The notes under the pieces: generated by a model
What the model saw: the letters and a program-made list of their open reading frames with translations, nothing else
What the model was told of the DNA's origin: nothing
Database searches by the model: none
Shown: positions 54,095 through 63,354 of the stretch, piece after piece
Numbering within the stretch: the first letter of the stretch is position 1
Layout: every line of letters starts with the position of its first letter
NCBI RefSeq assembly: GCF_030733265.1
Contig: NZ_JASHJI010000002.1
Coordinates: 186,001 to 250,000, forward strand
DNA: 64,000 nucleotides
Reading direction: 5' to 3'
DNA from: Roseibium sp. MMSF_3412
GTDB taxonomy: Bacteria > Pseudomonadota > Alphaproteobacteria > Rhizobiales > Stappiaceae
Program-made: the position numbers and the translations under genes

Positions 54095-56197
54095 ATGCTG
54101 AACTCTGCTGCGGGATCACGGCTGCAAAATCTATGGGATGATGACACCGCGCAGCCGATGACGGAAGCCGAGCTGCTGCTCTACCGGTCGAACCTTCTTG
54201 GGTCGGACAAGCGCATCACCAATTATGGCGGTGGCAACACCTCGGCAAAGGCCATGGAGAAGGACCCGCTGACCGGTGAACAGACCGAAATCCTTTGGGT
54301 CAAGGGGTCGGGCGGCGATGTCGGCACCATTAAAATGGATGGCTTCGCAACGCTTTACATGGACAAGCTTCGCGCCTTGAAAAGCCTTTATCGCGGCGTC
54401 GAGTTCGAAGACGAGATGGTGGCTTACCTGCCGCATTGCACCTTCAACCTCAATCCACGCGCCGCCTCCATCGATACGCCTCTTCACGCCTATGTCCCTG
54501 CACGACATGTCGACCACATGCATCCGGACGCCATCATTGCAATTGCCGCGGCAGCCGACAGCAAGGCCATGACGGCGGATGTTTTCGGCGACGACATCGG
54601 CTGGCTGCCCTGGAAGCGCCCCGGTTACGAACTCGGCCTGTGGCTCGAAAAGTTCTGTCTGGAAAACCCCACCGCAAAAGGCGTGGTTCTGGAAAGCCAC
54701 GGCCTGTTCACCTGGGCGGACGACGCCAGGACCTGTTACGAGATCACCATCGACACGATCAACAAGGCGATCGGCTGGTTCGAGCAGAAAACGCTAGGAT
54801 ACAGCGCTTTCGGCGGCGCGAAATGCACTGCCCTGTCACCGTCTGACCGCCGCCGGACTGCCGCTTCTGTGATGCCTGTCATTCGTGGCATGATCAGCGG
54901 CGACCAGCATATGGTCGGTCACTTCGATGACAGCGACGCGGTTCTGGAATTTGTCTGCTCCAACGATATGGAGGCGCTGGCCAGACTTGGGACAAGCTGC
55001 CCGGACCATTTCCTGCGCACGAAGATCCGCCCCCTCGTGGTGGATTTCGACCCGAACACCCCGGATATTGAGAAGGTGCTTGCCGGACTTGGCGGTGAGA
55101 TCGCGCAATACCGGGACGACTACGCGGCCTATTACAAGCGGTGCCGCCGGCCGGACAGCCCGGCGCTCAGAAACCCGAATGCGGTTGTTTATCTCGTTCC
55201 GGGCGTCGGAATGATCACCTTCGCCAAGGACAAGGCGACAGCCCGGATCTCGGCCGAATTCTACACCAACGCCATCAATGTCATGCGCGGCGCATCGAGC
55301 GTCTCGACCTACCGGGGTCTTGAGGAACAGGAGGCGTTCGATATCGAATATTGGCTCCTGGAAGAAGCAAAGCTTCAGCGGATGCCCAAGCCGAAAAGTC
55401 TGGCAGGAAAGATCGCGCTGGTCACGGGCGGCGCCGGGGGAATCGGTTCGGCGACCGCGGAGCGGTTCCTGCGCGAAGGGGCCTGTGTGGTGCTGGCCGA
55501 CATTGACGAGGACGCCCTGTCGGAGACCGTGGATGTTCTTTCAAAGCGGCACTCCACGGATCAGGTTCGATCGGTGGTGATGGATGTGACCAGCGAGGCC
55601 GCAGTCGCGGACAGTTTTGCGCGGGCGGCAATGGAATTCGGCGGGATCGACATTCTGGTTTCCAATGCAGGCATTGCGTCTTCCGCACCAATCGAAGAGA
55701 CGTCGCTGGATCTCTGGAACCGCAACATGTCGATCCTGTCGACAGGCTACTTTCTGGTCTCTCGCGCCGCGTTTCAGCTCATGAAGACGCAAGGAACCGG
55801 CGGTGCGATTATCTTCATCGGGTCCAAGAACGGCCTCGCCGCCTCTCCCGGTGCCAGCGCCTACTGTACGGCCAAGGCATCGGAACTTCATCTTGCCCGC
55901 TGCCTGGCGCTCGAAGGCGCTCCGGACGGCATCCGCGTCAACACCGTCAATCCGGACGCCGTCCTGCGCGGATCGAAAATCTGGTCGGGCGACTGGCTGA
56001 AGGAACGGGCAGAAGCCTATGGCAAGGACACGGCGGAGCTCGAGGAGCACTATCGCCAGCGTTCCTTGCTGAAGCGCTCGGTGCTGCCGGAGGACATTGC
56101 GGAGGCAGCATACTTTTTTGCCTCCGACGTTTCATCCAAATCGACCGGCAACATTCTGAATGTCGATGCCGGCAACGTTCAAGCTTTCACACGCTAG
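54095..56197 (+). CDS. rhaD: Rhamnulose-1-phosphate aldolase / lactaldehyde dehydrogenase fusion
   Basis: 700 aa from ATG 54095, preceded by GGGAGGT. The N-terminal ~420 residues are a class II aldolase domain (ITNYGGGNTSAKAMEKD; zinc-site histidines in HVDHMHPDAI; VVLESHGLFTW). The C-terminal ~270 residues are a short-chain dehydrogenase (VTGGAGGIGSATAERFL, VSNAGIASSAP, catalytic SAYCTAKASE). This fusion is the rhizobial RhaD. It splits rhamnulose-1-phosphate to DHAP and lactaldehyde and oxidises the latter. Confidence 0.94.
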   Translation: MLNSAAGSRLQNLWDDDTAQPMTEAELLLYRSNLLGSDKRITNYGGGNTSAKAMEKDPLTGEQTEILWVKGSGGDVGTIKMDGFATLYMDKLRALKSLYRGVEFEDEMVAYLPHCTFNLNPRAASIDTPLHAYVPARHVDHMHPDAIIAIAAAADSKAMTADVFGDDIGWLPWKRPGYELGLWLEKFCLENPTAKGVVLESHGLFTWADDARTCYEITIDTINKAIGWFEQKTLGYSAFGGAKCTALSPSDRRRTAASVMPVIRGMISGDQHMVGHFDDSDAVLEFVCSNDMEALARLGTSCPDHFLRTKIRPLVVDFDPNTPDIEKVLAGLGGEIAQYRDDYAAYYKRCRRPDSPALRNPNAVVYLVPGVGMITFAKDKATARISAEFYTNAINVMRGASSVSTYRGLEEQEAFDIEYWLLEEAKLQRMPKPKSLAGKIALVTGGAGGIGSATAERFLREGACVVLADIDEDALSETVDVLSKRHSTDQVRSVVMDVTSEAAVADSFARAAMEFGGIDILVSNAGIASSAPIEETSLDLWNRNMSILSTGYFLVSRAAFQLMKTQGTGGAIIFIGSKNGLAASPGASAYCTAKASELHLARCLALEGAPDGIRVNTVNPDAVLRGSKIWSGDWLKERAEAYGKDTAELEEHYRQRSLLKRSVLPEDIAEAAYFFASDVSSKSTGNILNVDAGNVQAFTR

Positions 56198-57493
56198 GTG
56201 ATGGACATGCCCATGATCGACAGCGCGGTGATCGCGCAGGAAAACGACAAACTCATCACGAACCTCCGCCGCGACTATGATGTCCTCGGCGAACAGCTAG
56301 ATCGGCGCGGCGTCGCCATCGACGACATCAAACAGAAAGTGTCCGCCTATGGCGTTGCCATCCCGTCCTGGGGCGTTGGAACGGGCGGAACCCGGTTCGC
56401 AAGGTTTCCCGGTCCGGGAGAGCCCCGCAACATTTTCGACAAGCTCGAGGACTGCTCGGTCATTCACGAGCTGACAGGGGCGACACCGAGTGTGTCCCTG
56501 CACATCCCCTGGGACAAGGCAGACCCGACATTGCTGAAGAACAGGGCGGACGAACTCGGCCTCACCTTCGACGCGATGAACTCCAATACGTTTCAGGATC
56601 AGGAAGACCAGCGCCAGTCCTACAAGTTCGGCTCTCTGTCACATACCGACCCGGCCGTCCGGCAGCAGGCCATAGAACACAATCTGGAATGTATCGAAAT
56701 TGGTGCCGCGATCGGGTCGAAAGCCCTGACCGTGTGGGTTGGCGACGGCTCGAATTTTCCGGGCCAGACCAACTTTACCCGTCAGTTGGAACGCTATCTG
56801 GAAAGTGCCAAGACGATCTATGCACGGCTCCCGGGGGACTGGCGTCTCTTTACCGAACACAAGATCTTTGAGCCAGCCTTCTATTCCACAGTCGTTCAGG
56901 ACTGGGGCACCAACTACCTGATCGCAAATGAGCTTGGTGAACGGGCATTCTGTCTTGTCGATCTCGGACATCATGCCCCAAGCGTGAACATCGAGATGAT
57001 CGTTGCCAGGCTGATCCAGTTCGGCAAGCTCGGCGGTTTCCATTTCAACGACAGCAAATACGGCGATGATGACCTGGATACGGGCAGCATCGATCCCTAT
57101 CGCCTGTTCCTGGTTTTCAACGAACTGGTCGATGCAGAGGCCCGCAATGCGCCGGGCTTCGACCCGGCCCATATGCTGGACCAGTCGCACAATGTCACCG
57201 ACCCGATCGAGAGCCTGATGGTGTCTGCCATGGAAGTGCAGCGGGCCTATGCCCAGGCCCTGATCGTGGATCGCACCGGTTTGGAAGCCGCGCAGGAAAG
57301 CAACGATGCGCTGATGGCGTCTTCAACGCTCAAGCAGGCGTTCCGCACCGATGTGGAACCTATCCTGGCGCTGGCGCGCGCTGAAAAAGGTGCTGCGGTT
57401 GAGCCGGTCTCCGCCTATAGAACGTCCCGGTATCGGGAGACCGTCGCAAAGACCCGTCCCGTTGTTTCCGGTGCTGGCGGCGGCATCGTTTGA
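56198..57493 (+). CDS. rhaI: L-rhamnose isomerase (rhizobial type)
   Basis: 431 aa from GTG 56198, but ATG 56201, 56207 or 56213 are possible; AGGTGA lies 5 nt before 56207. TIM-barrel isomerase with metal-site regions LTFDAMNSNTFQDQE, WRLFTEHKIFEPAFYST, CLVDLGHHAPSVNIEMIV and GFHFNDSKYGDDDLDTGSID. It differs from E. coli RhaA and belongs to the group found beside RhaD fusions. Directly follows rhaD with no gap. Confidence 0.93.
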   Translation: MMDMPMIDSAVIAQENDKLITNLRRDYDVLGEQLDRRGVAIDDIKQKVSAYGVAIPSWGVGTGGTRFARFPGPGEPRNIFDKLEDCSVIHELTGATPSVSLHIPWDKADPTLLKNRADELGLTFDAMNSNTFQDQEDQRQSYKFGSLSHTDPAVRQQAIEHNLECIEIGAAIGSKALTVWVGDGSNFPGQTNFTRQLERYLESAKTIYARLPGDWRLFTEHKIFEPAFYSTVVQDWGTNYLIANELGERAFCLVDLGHHAPSVNIEMIVARLIQFGKLGGFHFNDSKYGDDDLDTGSIDPYRLFLVFNELVDAEARNAPGFDPAHMLDQSHNVTDPIESLMVSAMEVQRAYAQALIVDRTGLEAAQESNDALMASSTLKQAFRTDVEPILALARAEKGAAVEPVSAYRTSRYRETVAKTRPVVSGAGGGIV

Positions 57494-57512
57494 GTTCACC
57501 TGAACGTGGGTC

Positions 57513-57908
57513 TCAGGTCGGCGCCTCAGCAGCCACACGCAAGGAATCGCTTCCTCCGCCGGGGCAGAACAGTTCCTGCCTCGGAAAGCCGACCCTGTGA
57601 CGCTCAAACTCGGCGAAGAAGCCGCCATTGGCCCAGCACCATTTGCCCTCGCCCATCGTTGTGCTCGACGCGTCACAGGAACGCCCGAGATACAGCGTTT
57701 CCCGTTCACGCGTGACCGAAGACGCCGCTCCCGCTTCGAAAAAGCGGGTGACCGGATACTGGGACTTCAGGACATATCCTGACGCGTTGCAGCTGAGCGA
57801 CCAGCTGTGATTGTCGCCGACATAATCGAACTGCTCGGACAGCGCTGCGTTGGAAAGAAAAATGAAGAAGGCTACAGAGGACAAAAGAAGCTTGAATATT
57901 GAAGTCAT
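57513..57908 (-). CDS. Small secreted protein of unknown function
   Basis: 131 aa from ATG 57908 with a signal peptide (MTSIFKLLLSSVAFFIFLSNAALS). The mature part has several cysteines (SWSLSCNASGY, LYLGRSCDASS, KWCWANGGF, ELFCPGG), consistent with disulfide bonds in the periplasm. It aligns by eye with the protein at 15780-16340, so the two appear to be paralogues. It converges on rhaI. No family recognised. Confidence 0.75.
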   Translation of the reverse strand: MTSIFKLLLSSVAFFIFLSNAALSEQFDYVGDNHSWSLSCNASGYVLKSQYPVTRFFEAGAASSVTRERETLYLGRSCDASSTTMGEGKWCWANGGFFAEFERHRVGFPRQELFCPGGGSDSLRVAAEAPT

Positions 57909-58065
57909 TTTGCACGTTCCAATGAACTGACCACGGACAAAAGCACAGCCAATCATATCAAACCCCTGCACCAGGGGGCAGCCCGAAGTTCATTTGCGAC
58001 CGGGATCAGTCAGGCCGCGGGTCGCGGTCATGGGGTCGATGAAACGCCGGCCGGTTCACGTTCAG

Positions 58066-59181
58066 CTAAAGGCTCTCCACCTTGGGCAGGCTTTCCGGTT
58101 CAACCCTTTCCGTTTCAATCCGGTTTTCGGTCTTTGCGTCGAACAGATGCACGGCCCTTGGCGGGATCGTCAATTCAATGGGATCGCCCGACGCGGCACC
58201 ATTGTCCCGCGCCATTGTCGCAACGAGACTCGCGGTTTCGCTCAAATCCACATGGATGTTGACGTCGGCCCCCGTCTTTTCGACAAGTTTGACGGTTCCG
58301 GTGATCTCACCGCTCCCGGTCGTCACGAGGTCTGAAGGCCTCAAGCCGCAGATCACCTTCTGGCCCGGCTCGGCTTTCAGCCCGTCATCGAGCGGCAGGT
58401 TGATATGAGGTCCGACGAAGTGCGGGCGGCCGTTCTCAGCCGTGATCTCGCCTTCTATGAAATTCATTGACGGCGAGCCGATGAAATCGGCTGCGAAGCG
58501 CGTTGCCGGCCGGTCGTAAAGGTCGTCCGGCGTTCCAACCTGTTCGATCTTGCCGCCTTTCATCAGGACAATCTTGTCCGCCATCGTCATCGCCTCGATC
58601 TGGTCGTGAGTGACGTAGATCGTGGTCGCCTTGAGACGCTCGTGCAGCTGGCGGATTTCAACCCGCATATGCGCCCTGAGCTTGGCATCGAGATTGGACA
58701 GGGGCTCGTCGAACAGGAACACCTTTGCATCGCGGACCATGGCCCGGCCCATCGCAACGCGTTGTCTCTGGCCACCTGACAATTCTCTTGGATAGCGGTC
58801 GAGATATTCGGTCAGGTTCAGGACGGCGGCAGCCTCGTTGACCTTGCGCTTGATCTCATCCTTGCTGAGCCGCTTCACTTCCAGACTGAAGGCGATGTTG
58901 TCGAACACCTTCATGGTCGGATAGAGCGCATAGTTCTGGAACACCATGGCAATGTCGCGGTCGCGGGGATGCACCTCGTTCATCACCTTGCCGTCGATGG
59001 TCAGTTCGCCGCCGCTGATGTTCTCAAGGCCCGCAGTCATCCGGAGCAGCGTGGTCTTGCCGCAGCCCGAAGCCCCGAGCAGAACAGCGAACTCGCCGTC
59101 ATGGATGGACAGCGACAGGTCGCGCATGACCTCGAACGATCCGTACGACTTGCAGATATTGTGGTAGGCGACTTCTGCCAT
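58066..59181 (-). CDS. Carbohydrate ABC transporter ATP-binding protein (MalK/UgpC type)
   Basis: 371 aa. One NBD (Walker A GASGCGKTT, signature LSGGQRQRVAMGRAM, Walker B VFLFDEPLSNLDAK, ITIYVTHDQ-type switch as TTIYVTHDQIEAM) and a C-terminal TOBE regulatory region (VICGLRPSDLVTTG). Typical length for CUT1 ATPases. Last gene of the minus-strand operon that starts beyond the right edge. Substrate unknown. Confidence 0.92.
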   Translation of the reverse strand: MAEVAYHNICKSYGSFEVMRDLSLSIHDGEFAVLLGASGCGKTTLLRMTAGLENISGGELTIDGKVMNEVHPRDRDIAMVFQNYALYPTMKVFDNIAFSLEVKRLSKDEIKRKVNEAAAVLNLTEYLDRYPRELSGGQRQRVAMGRAMVRDAKVFLFDEPLSNLDAKLRAHMRVEIRQLHERLKATTIYVTHDQIEAMTMADKIVLMKGGKIEQVGTPDDLYDRPATRFAADFIGSPSMNFIEGEITAENGRPHFVGPHINLPLDDGLKAEPGQKVICGLRPSDLVTTGSGEITGTVKLVEKTGADVNIHVDLSETASLVATMARDNGAASGDPIELTIPPRAVHLFDAKTENRIETERVEPESLPKVESL

Positions 59182-59195
59182 AAAAGCTGATTTCC

Positions 59196-59921
59196 TCAGT
59201 AGGTTTGCCGCGTCGGCGTCAGGCAGATTTCCTGAACCAGGGCCTTTTGCGGCAGCTGATAGGCATTGAGGATCAGGTCGCCGACAATGTCCGCGCCGAT
59301 GCCTCCGCCCATCTTGACCTTGTTGTTCTTGTAGTTTGCAAGCGTTTCTTCATCCAGCACACCGGAAAGCACTTCCGTTTCGATCACACCCGGCGACAGC
59401 ACGATCACACGCACATCATACGCCGACAGGTATTCGCGCAGGCTTTCTGAGACCGCGTGCACGAAATACTTGGTCCCGCAATAGACCGTGTGATCGGGAT
59501 AGACCTTGCGGCCCGCAATGGAACTCATCATCACGAGCGTTCCGCGCTTGCGCGCCATCATGCCGTTCATCACCGCGTGGACCGTGTTCATCACCCCCTT
59601 GGTGTTGATGTCGATCATCTCGTCCCACTCTTCGGGAGGCTGGCGGCCGATATCGGCAAGGCGCGCGATGCCAGCATTGGCGAACATCATGTCGACCGGC
59701 CCGAAGCTTTCCTCCGCATCCCGAACGGCGGCCGCGATCGCGTCGCGATCCCTGACATCAACCTGCCGGAGAACGGCGTTCGGCAATCCGAGCGCTTCCA
59801 TCCGGTCCATCCGGCGGGCCATCAGCAGCACCGGGTGTCCGGCGGCTGAAAAGGCGCGCGCGGTTGCTTCCCCGATCCCGGAGCTCGCTCCGGTAACTGC
59901 GACAAGAGGTTTGGTTTCCAC
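59196..59921 (-). CDS. Short-chain dehydrogenase/reductase
   Basis: 241 aa from GTG 59921, preceded by AGGGAGGA with 6-7-nt spacing. The longer frame to 59963 starts inside the upstream hairpin. Cofactor motif TGASSGIGEATARAF, NAG motif MFANAGIARL, catalytic Ser in MMSSIAGRK and YCGTK. It is in a sugar-transport operon with an aldolase, so a polyol or sugar-acid dehydrogenase role is plausible but inferred. Confidence 0.88.
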   Translation of the reverse strand: METKPLVAVTGASSGIGEATARAFSAAGHPVLLMARRMDRMEALGLPNAVLRQVDVRDRDAIAAAVRDAEESFGPVDMMFANAGIARLADIGRQPPEEWDEMIDINTKGVMNTVHAVMNGMMARKRGTLVMMSSIAGRKVYPDHTVYCGTKYFVHAVSESLREYLSAYDVRVIVLSPGVIETEVLSGVLDEETLANYKNNKVKMGGGIGADIVGDLILNAYQLPQKALVQEICLTPTRQTY

Positions 59922-59944
59922 TTGGGTCCTCCCTGACCTGAGTG

Positions 59945-59972
59945 CCGGGAAGGGTGTCGCCACCCTCCCCGG
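59945..59972 (-). terminator. Strong hairpin after the solute-binding protein gene
   Basis: CCGGGAAGGGTG (59945-59956) and CACCCTCCCCGG (59961-59972) pair over 12 bp with one mismatch and a 4-nt loop. It lies 21 bp past the binding-protein stop and before the SDR start. Likely an attenuator or mRNA stabiliser. Confidence 0.6.
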
Positions 59973-59993
59973 TTCTGCTTTTTCGAAGATCGG

Positions 59994-61499
59994 TCAGCCG
60001 GAGACGATCTTGTCGACGGAAACCGCAATGTCGTCCATTGCTTCCTTCGGCGAACCGTAATCACCGGCAAAGTACTTGCCGAGCCGGACTGGGATCGTGT
60101 CGTTGGAGAGTTCCGCCCATTGCGGCAGGTCCGGTTCCGATCCCATGTCCATCGCGATCGTGTCGCGAACAACATTGAGGTGCCGGGTTGTGCCCGGACC
60201 GACGCGGTTGTTGGCGATGATGCGCGGATCGTCGTAGACGCTTTCGCGTGTCGGTCCGGTACCGCCACCCAGGGCCGTGATGAGAACCTGCGTGTCGTAA
60301 CTCGTCGCCCACTGCATGAAGATCCAGGCAGCGTCCGGGTTCTTGGAGTTTTTCGAGACCGCGAGCGACGATCCACCCTGGTGTCCGACACCCGGGATTT
60401 CGCCGAAACCGGTCTGGTCGACCGTGCGCAGCGTCCGCATCGGAGGCGGACAGCGGACGGCTTCCATGAGGCCGGACACCTTCGTCGCCGACGGATCGTC
60501 GAAATAGGGGAAGAATTCGCCCCAGCTCATCATCGATGCTGCGACGCCCTGGGCGACGGATTGACCCTGACCGTCCCAGGTCCAGCCCGTCACACCCGGA
60601 GGCATGGTCTTCCAGAGCTTTGTCCAGTAGTCCATGGCTTCCAGGCCGTACTCGTCATTGCCCGCGAATTTTCCGTCCGCATTGAAGATCGAACCGCCAT
60701 GGCCCCAGAGCCACGCCGTCCAGTCGCATTCAAGGCTGTAGTGCCCGGATTTCATCTGACCCGTGGAACCGTAAAGATCCGGCCCCTTGGCATCTGTGAT
60801 GGCCTTGGCCTGCTGGTAGTACTCTTCCAGGGACGACGGTGCCTCAAAGCCCATTTCGTCCCAGATATCCTTCCGGTACATCATGATGAAGATCGGGATA
60901 TCGTACGGCACGCCGACCCAGCGGTCTTCGTACTTCGCGATACCGTCGACAAGCGCCGGCAGGAAGTCATCGATATTGTAGTTCGGCATCGCGAGATCGG
61001 GTTTGTTCTCGATCTGCTCACGCGGATCGAACACATCCTGGCTCACCGACGCCGCCCAGCTCTGGTCGATATAGTAGAGATCGTAGGTGCCGAGCTGCGA
61101 AGCGATGTCCAGGGTCATTTTCTGGAGCACCTGCTCAAGCGGCAGCACTTCGATTTCGACGGTCATGCCCGACGCTTCCTCGAAATACTTCTTCAGCTGG
61201 CTGTTGATCGCGTTCGACGGCGGTGTGGATTCGGTCGCGAGCTTGAGTGTCGTTCCCTTGAACGGCCCGGACACATCCTTCACCCATTTCAGGACCTCGT
61301 CGGATGGCCGAAGGTCGTCTGCGGCATTGGCCAGTGGCATCGAACCCAGACCGAAGGGCCGGCGCATGCCCGCACCGAACGCGGCAGCACTCAATCCGAG
61401 CAAACCGGCATTTCTCATGAAATCCCGCCGCCCCATGCGCCGATGAACGAAGGCGTCCACCAGATTGGCGCGGTATTGTTTCCTGTCTGTATCTCTCAT
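59994..61499 (-). CDS. Carbohydrate ABC transporter solute-binding protein, Tat-exported
   Basis: 501 aa. The N-terminus has a twin-arginine motif (GRRDFMRNAG) followed by a hydrophobic LLGLSAAAFGAG, so it is exported folded by Tat. The mature part is an SBP_bac_1-type domain (LATESTPPSNAINSQLKKYF, WVGVPYDIPIFIMMYRKDIW, WAASVSQDVFDPREQ). It is larger than most sugar-binding proteins. Partner permeases and ATPase lie on either side. The ligand is probably a sugar or polyol. Confidence 0.92.
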   Translation of the reverse strand: MRDTDRKQYRANLVDAFVHRRMGRRDFMRNAGLLGLSAAAFGAGMRRPFGLGSMPLANAADDLRPSDEVLKWVKDVSGPFKGTTLKLATESTPPSNAINSQLKKYFEEASGMTVEIEVLPLEQVLQKMTLDIASQLGTYDLYYIDQSWAASVSQDVFDPREQIENKPDLAMPNYNIDDFLPALVDGIAKYEDRWVGVPYDIPIFIMMYRKDIWDEMGFEAPSSLEEYYQQAKAITDAKGPDLYGSTGQMKSGHYSLECDWTAWLWGHGGSIFNADGKFAGNDEYGLEAMDYWTKLWKTMPPGVTGWTWDGQGQSVAQGVAASMMSWGEFFPYFDDPSATKVSGLMEAVRCPPPMRTLRTVDQTGFGEIPGVGHQGGSSLAVSKNSKNPDAAWIFMQWATSYDTQVLITALGGGTGPTRESVYDDPRIIANNRVGPGTTRHLNVVRDTIAMDMGSEPDLPQWAELSNDTIPVRLGKYFAGDYGSPKEAMDDIAVSVDKIVSG

Positions 61500-61555
61500 G
61501 ACTAACTCCTCCCGTGATACGTGAAAGATGGTCTCCTAAAGCCTGTGTGTTGCTC

Positions 61556-62434
61556 CTATTGCTTGAGGGAACCGAGTGTCAGCCCGCGGACCAGTTGCTT
61601 CTGGACCAGCAGGATGAAGAGGAACGCCGGAGCCATCGCAGCCACTCCCAAGGCTGCCATGTTGCCCCAGGCGGTGCCTGTGGATGTGACAAAGCTCGAC
61701 GACACGACCGGCACGGTTTTCAGCCCGGTCTGCGTGAGGGTCAGGACGAAAATGAACTCCGTCCAGGAAAAGATGAAACAAAGAACCGCGGTCGCCGCGA
61801 TGCCGCCCTTGGCCATCGGCAGGATGATGCGGCGGAAGATCTTCCAGCGGCTTGCACCGTCGACGATGGCACTCTCGTCGATCTCTCGCGGAATGTCGTC
61901 GAAGAAGCTCTTCAGCAGGAGCACGGCAAGCGGCAGATTCATCAGCGCATGGATCAGGATGATCCCGGTGTAGGAATCCATCAGGCCGATATCCTTGTAG
62001 ATGAAGAACATCGGGATCGCGACCGCGACCGGCGGCATCATCCGCGTCGACAGGACCCAGGCAACGAAGTGGTGCCGCCCCCGGAAATCCATCCGGCTGA
62101 GCGCATAGGCGGCAAAGGTGGATATCGCGATCGCAAGCGCCGTGGAAAACACGGCGACGACGATTGAATCCCAGAGGCGCGGCGCCATGTAGAAATTGCC
62201 GCCACCGGGCAGGACCTCCTGCTGGCGCAGGAAGCCGAAGGAAATGCCGAACACCTCCTCGAAATTCCGGAGCGTCGGCGTGAACGACCAGACTGTCGGG
62301 GGAACCGAGAAGATCTCCTTGGCTTCCTTGAAGGCCGTGGTTCCCCAATAGTAGAGCGGGAACACGAACAGCGCGGTTATCAGCCACGCGGCGGCCATGC
62401 GCGAGTAGCGCCGATATTTGCTCTCGACAATCAC
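61556..62434 (-). CDS. Carbohydrate ABC transporter permease (MalG type)
   Basis: 292 aa from GTG 62434, which overlaps the upstream permease stop (GTGA). Six hydrophobic segments are expected, starting AAAWLITALFVFPLYYWG. The EAA loop is VDGASRWKIFRRIILPMAKG. It ends LVRGLTLGSLKQ, the common CUT1 C-terminus. The open frame upstream lies within the neighbouring permease and is not used. Confidence 0.92.
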   Translation of the reverse strand: MIVESKYRRYSRMAAAWLITALFVFPLYYWGTTAFKEAKEIFSVPPTVWSFTPTLRNFEEVFGISFGFLRQQEVLPGGGNFYMAPRLWDSIVVAVFSTALAIAISTFAAYALSRMDFRGRHHFVAWVLSTRMMPPVAVAIPMFFIYKDIGLMDSYTGIILIHALMNLPLAVLLLKSFFDDIPREIDESAIVDGASRWKIFRRIILPMAKGGIAATAVLCFIFSWTEFIFVLTLTQTGLKTVPVVSSSFVTSTGTAWGNMAALGVAAMAPAFLFILLVQKQLVRGLTLGSLKQ

Positions 62435-63327
62435 CAGCGCACCTTCGCAATCCAGATAAACAGGTTGGCGATCACGAGGATCAGCACGAGGCTGACGAGG
62501 CTCAGCGTCGCTCCATATCCCCACTTGATGAAACTGAATGTCTGCTGCCAGGCGTAGAGCGACAGCGTGTATGTCGACGTTCCAGGGCCGCCGGACGTCA
62601 TCACGAACATGTAGTCGAAGGCCCGGAACAGATCGATACCGCGGATCAGCACAGCCACCGCGATCACCTTGGACATCATCGGCAGCGTGATCCGGCGGAA
62701 CGTCTGGAACGCGGACGCACCGTCCAGCATGGCAGCCTCGTAGGGCTCCTGAGGCAGAGACCGAAGCCCGGCCAGGAAAATCAGGACCATGAACGGTGTC
62801 CATTGCCAGATATCGGCAAGCATCACACCCGCCAGCGCCGTGGAACTTGTCGCCAGGATCGGGTCCTGGCCGCTCAGGATCCCCATGGCTTCCAGAAGAT
62901 AGGTCAGAACGCCGAACTCGGGATCTTCCATCAGCAGGAACATCATGCCGGTGATCGCCGGTGGAATGACCAGCGTCAGCGTGAGAAGGCCGCGCAGCAA
63001 TCCGAACCCGGGTTCGTCGGAATCAAGCAGCAGCGCAATGATCATTCCCAGCACGACCTGGATCGCCAGCAGCACGAAGAAATACGTGAAGGTCACCGAC
63101 AGCGCTTCCCAGAAGCGCGGATCGTTGACGAGCGTGCTCCAGTTCTCCGTGCCCACATAGACCAGACGCCGTTTGAACGGCGCATATTCATGGAACGAGA
63201 GCCAGATATTGTAGAACAGCGGATAGATCGTGAAGACCACGAGCATGGCGACCAGCGGCGCAAGCCACGGCACCGGGCTGTCGCCGGTGATGTAGCCTTG
63301 CAGTCCTCTGGTTCTTACGAACGCCAT
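62431..63327 (-). CDS. Carbohydrate ABC transporter permease (MalF type)
   Basis: 298 aa. Hydrophobic segments include WLAPLVAMLVVFTIYPLFYN and TFTYFFVLLAIQVVLGMIIA. The EAA loop is LDGASAFQTFRRITLPMMSK. Forms the channel with the MalG-type permease. 27 bp downstream of the aldolase gene. Confidence 0.92.
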   Translation of the reverse strand: MAFVRTRGLQGYITGDSPVPWLAPLVAMLVVFTIYPLFYNIWLSFHEYAPFKRRLVYVGTENWSTLVNDPRFWEALSVTFTYFFVLLAIQVVLGMIIALLLDSDEPGFGLLRGLLTLTLVIPPAITGMMFLLMEDPEFGVLTYLLEAMGILSGQDPILATSSTALAGVMLADIWQWTPFMVLIFLAGLRSLPQEPYEAAMLDGASAFQTFRRITLPMMSKVIAVAVLIRGIDLFRAFDYMFVMTSGGPGTSTYTLSLYAWQQTFSFIKWGYGATLSLVSLVLILVIANLFIWIAKVRW

Positions 63328-63354
63328 GTTGCTCCTCCCGTGAACACGGACACG

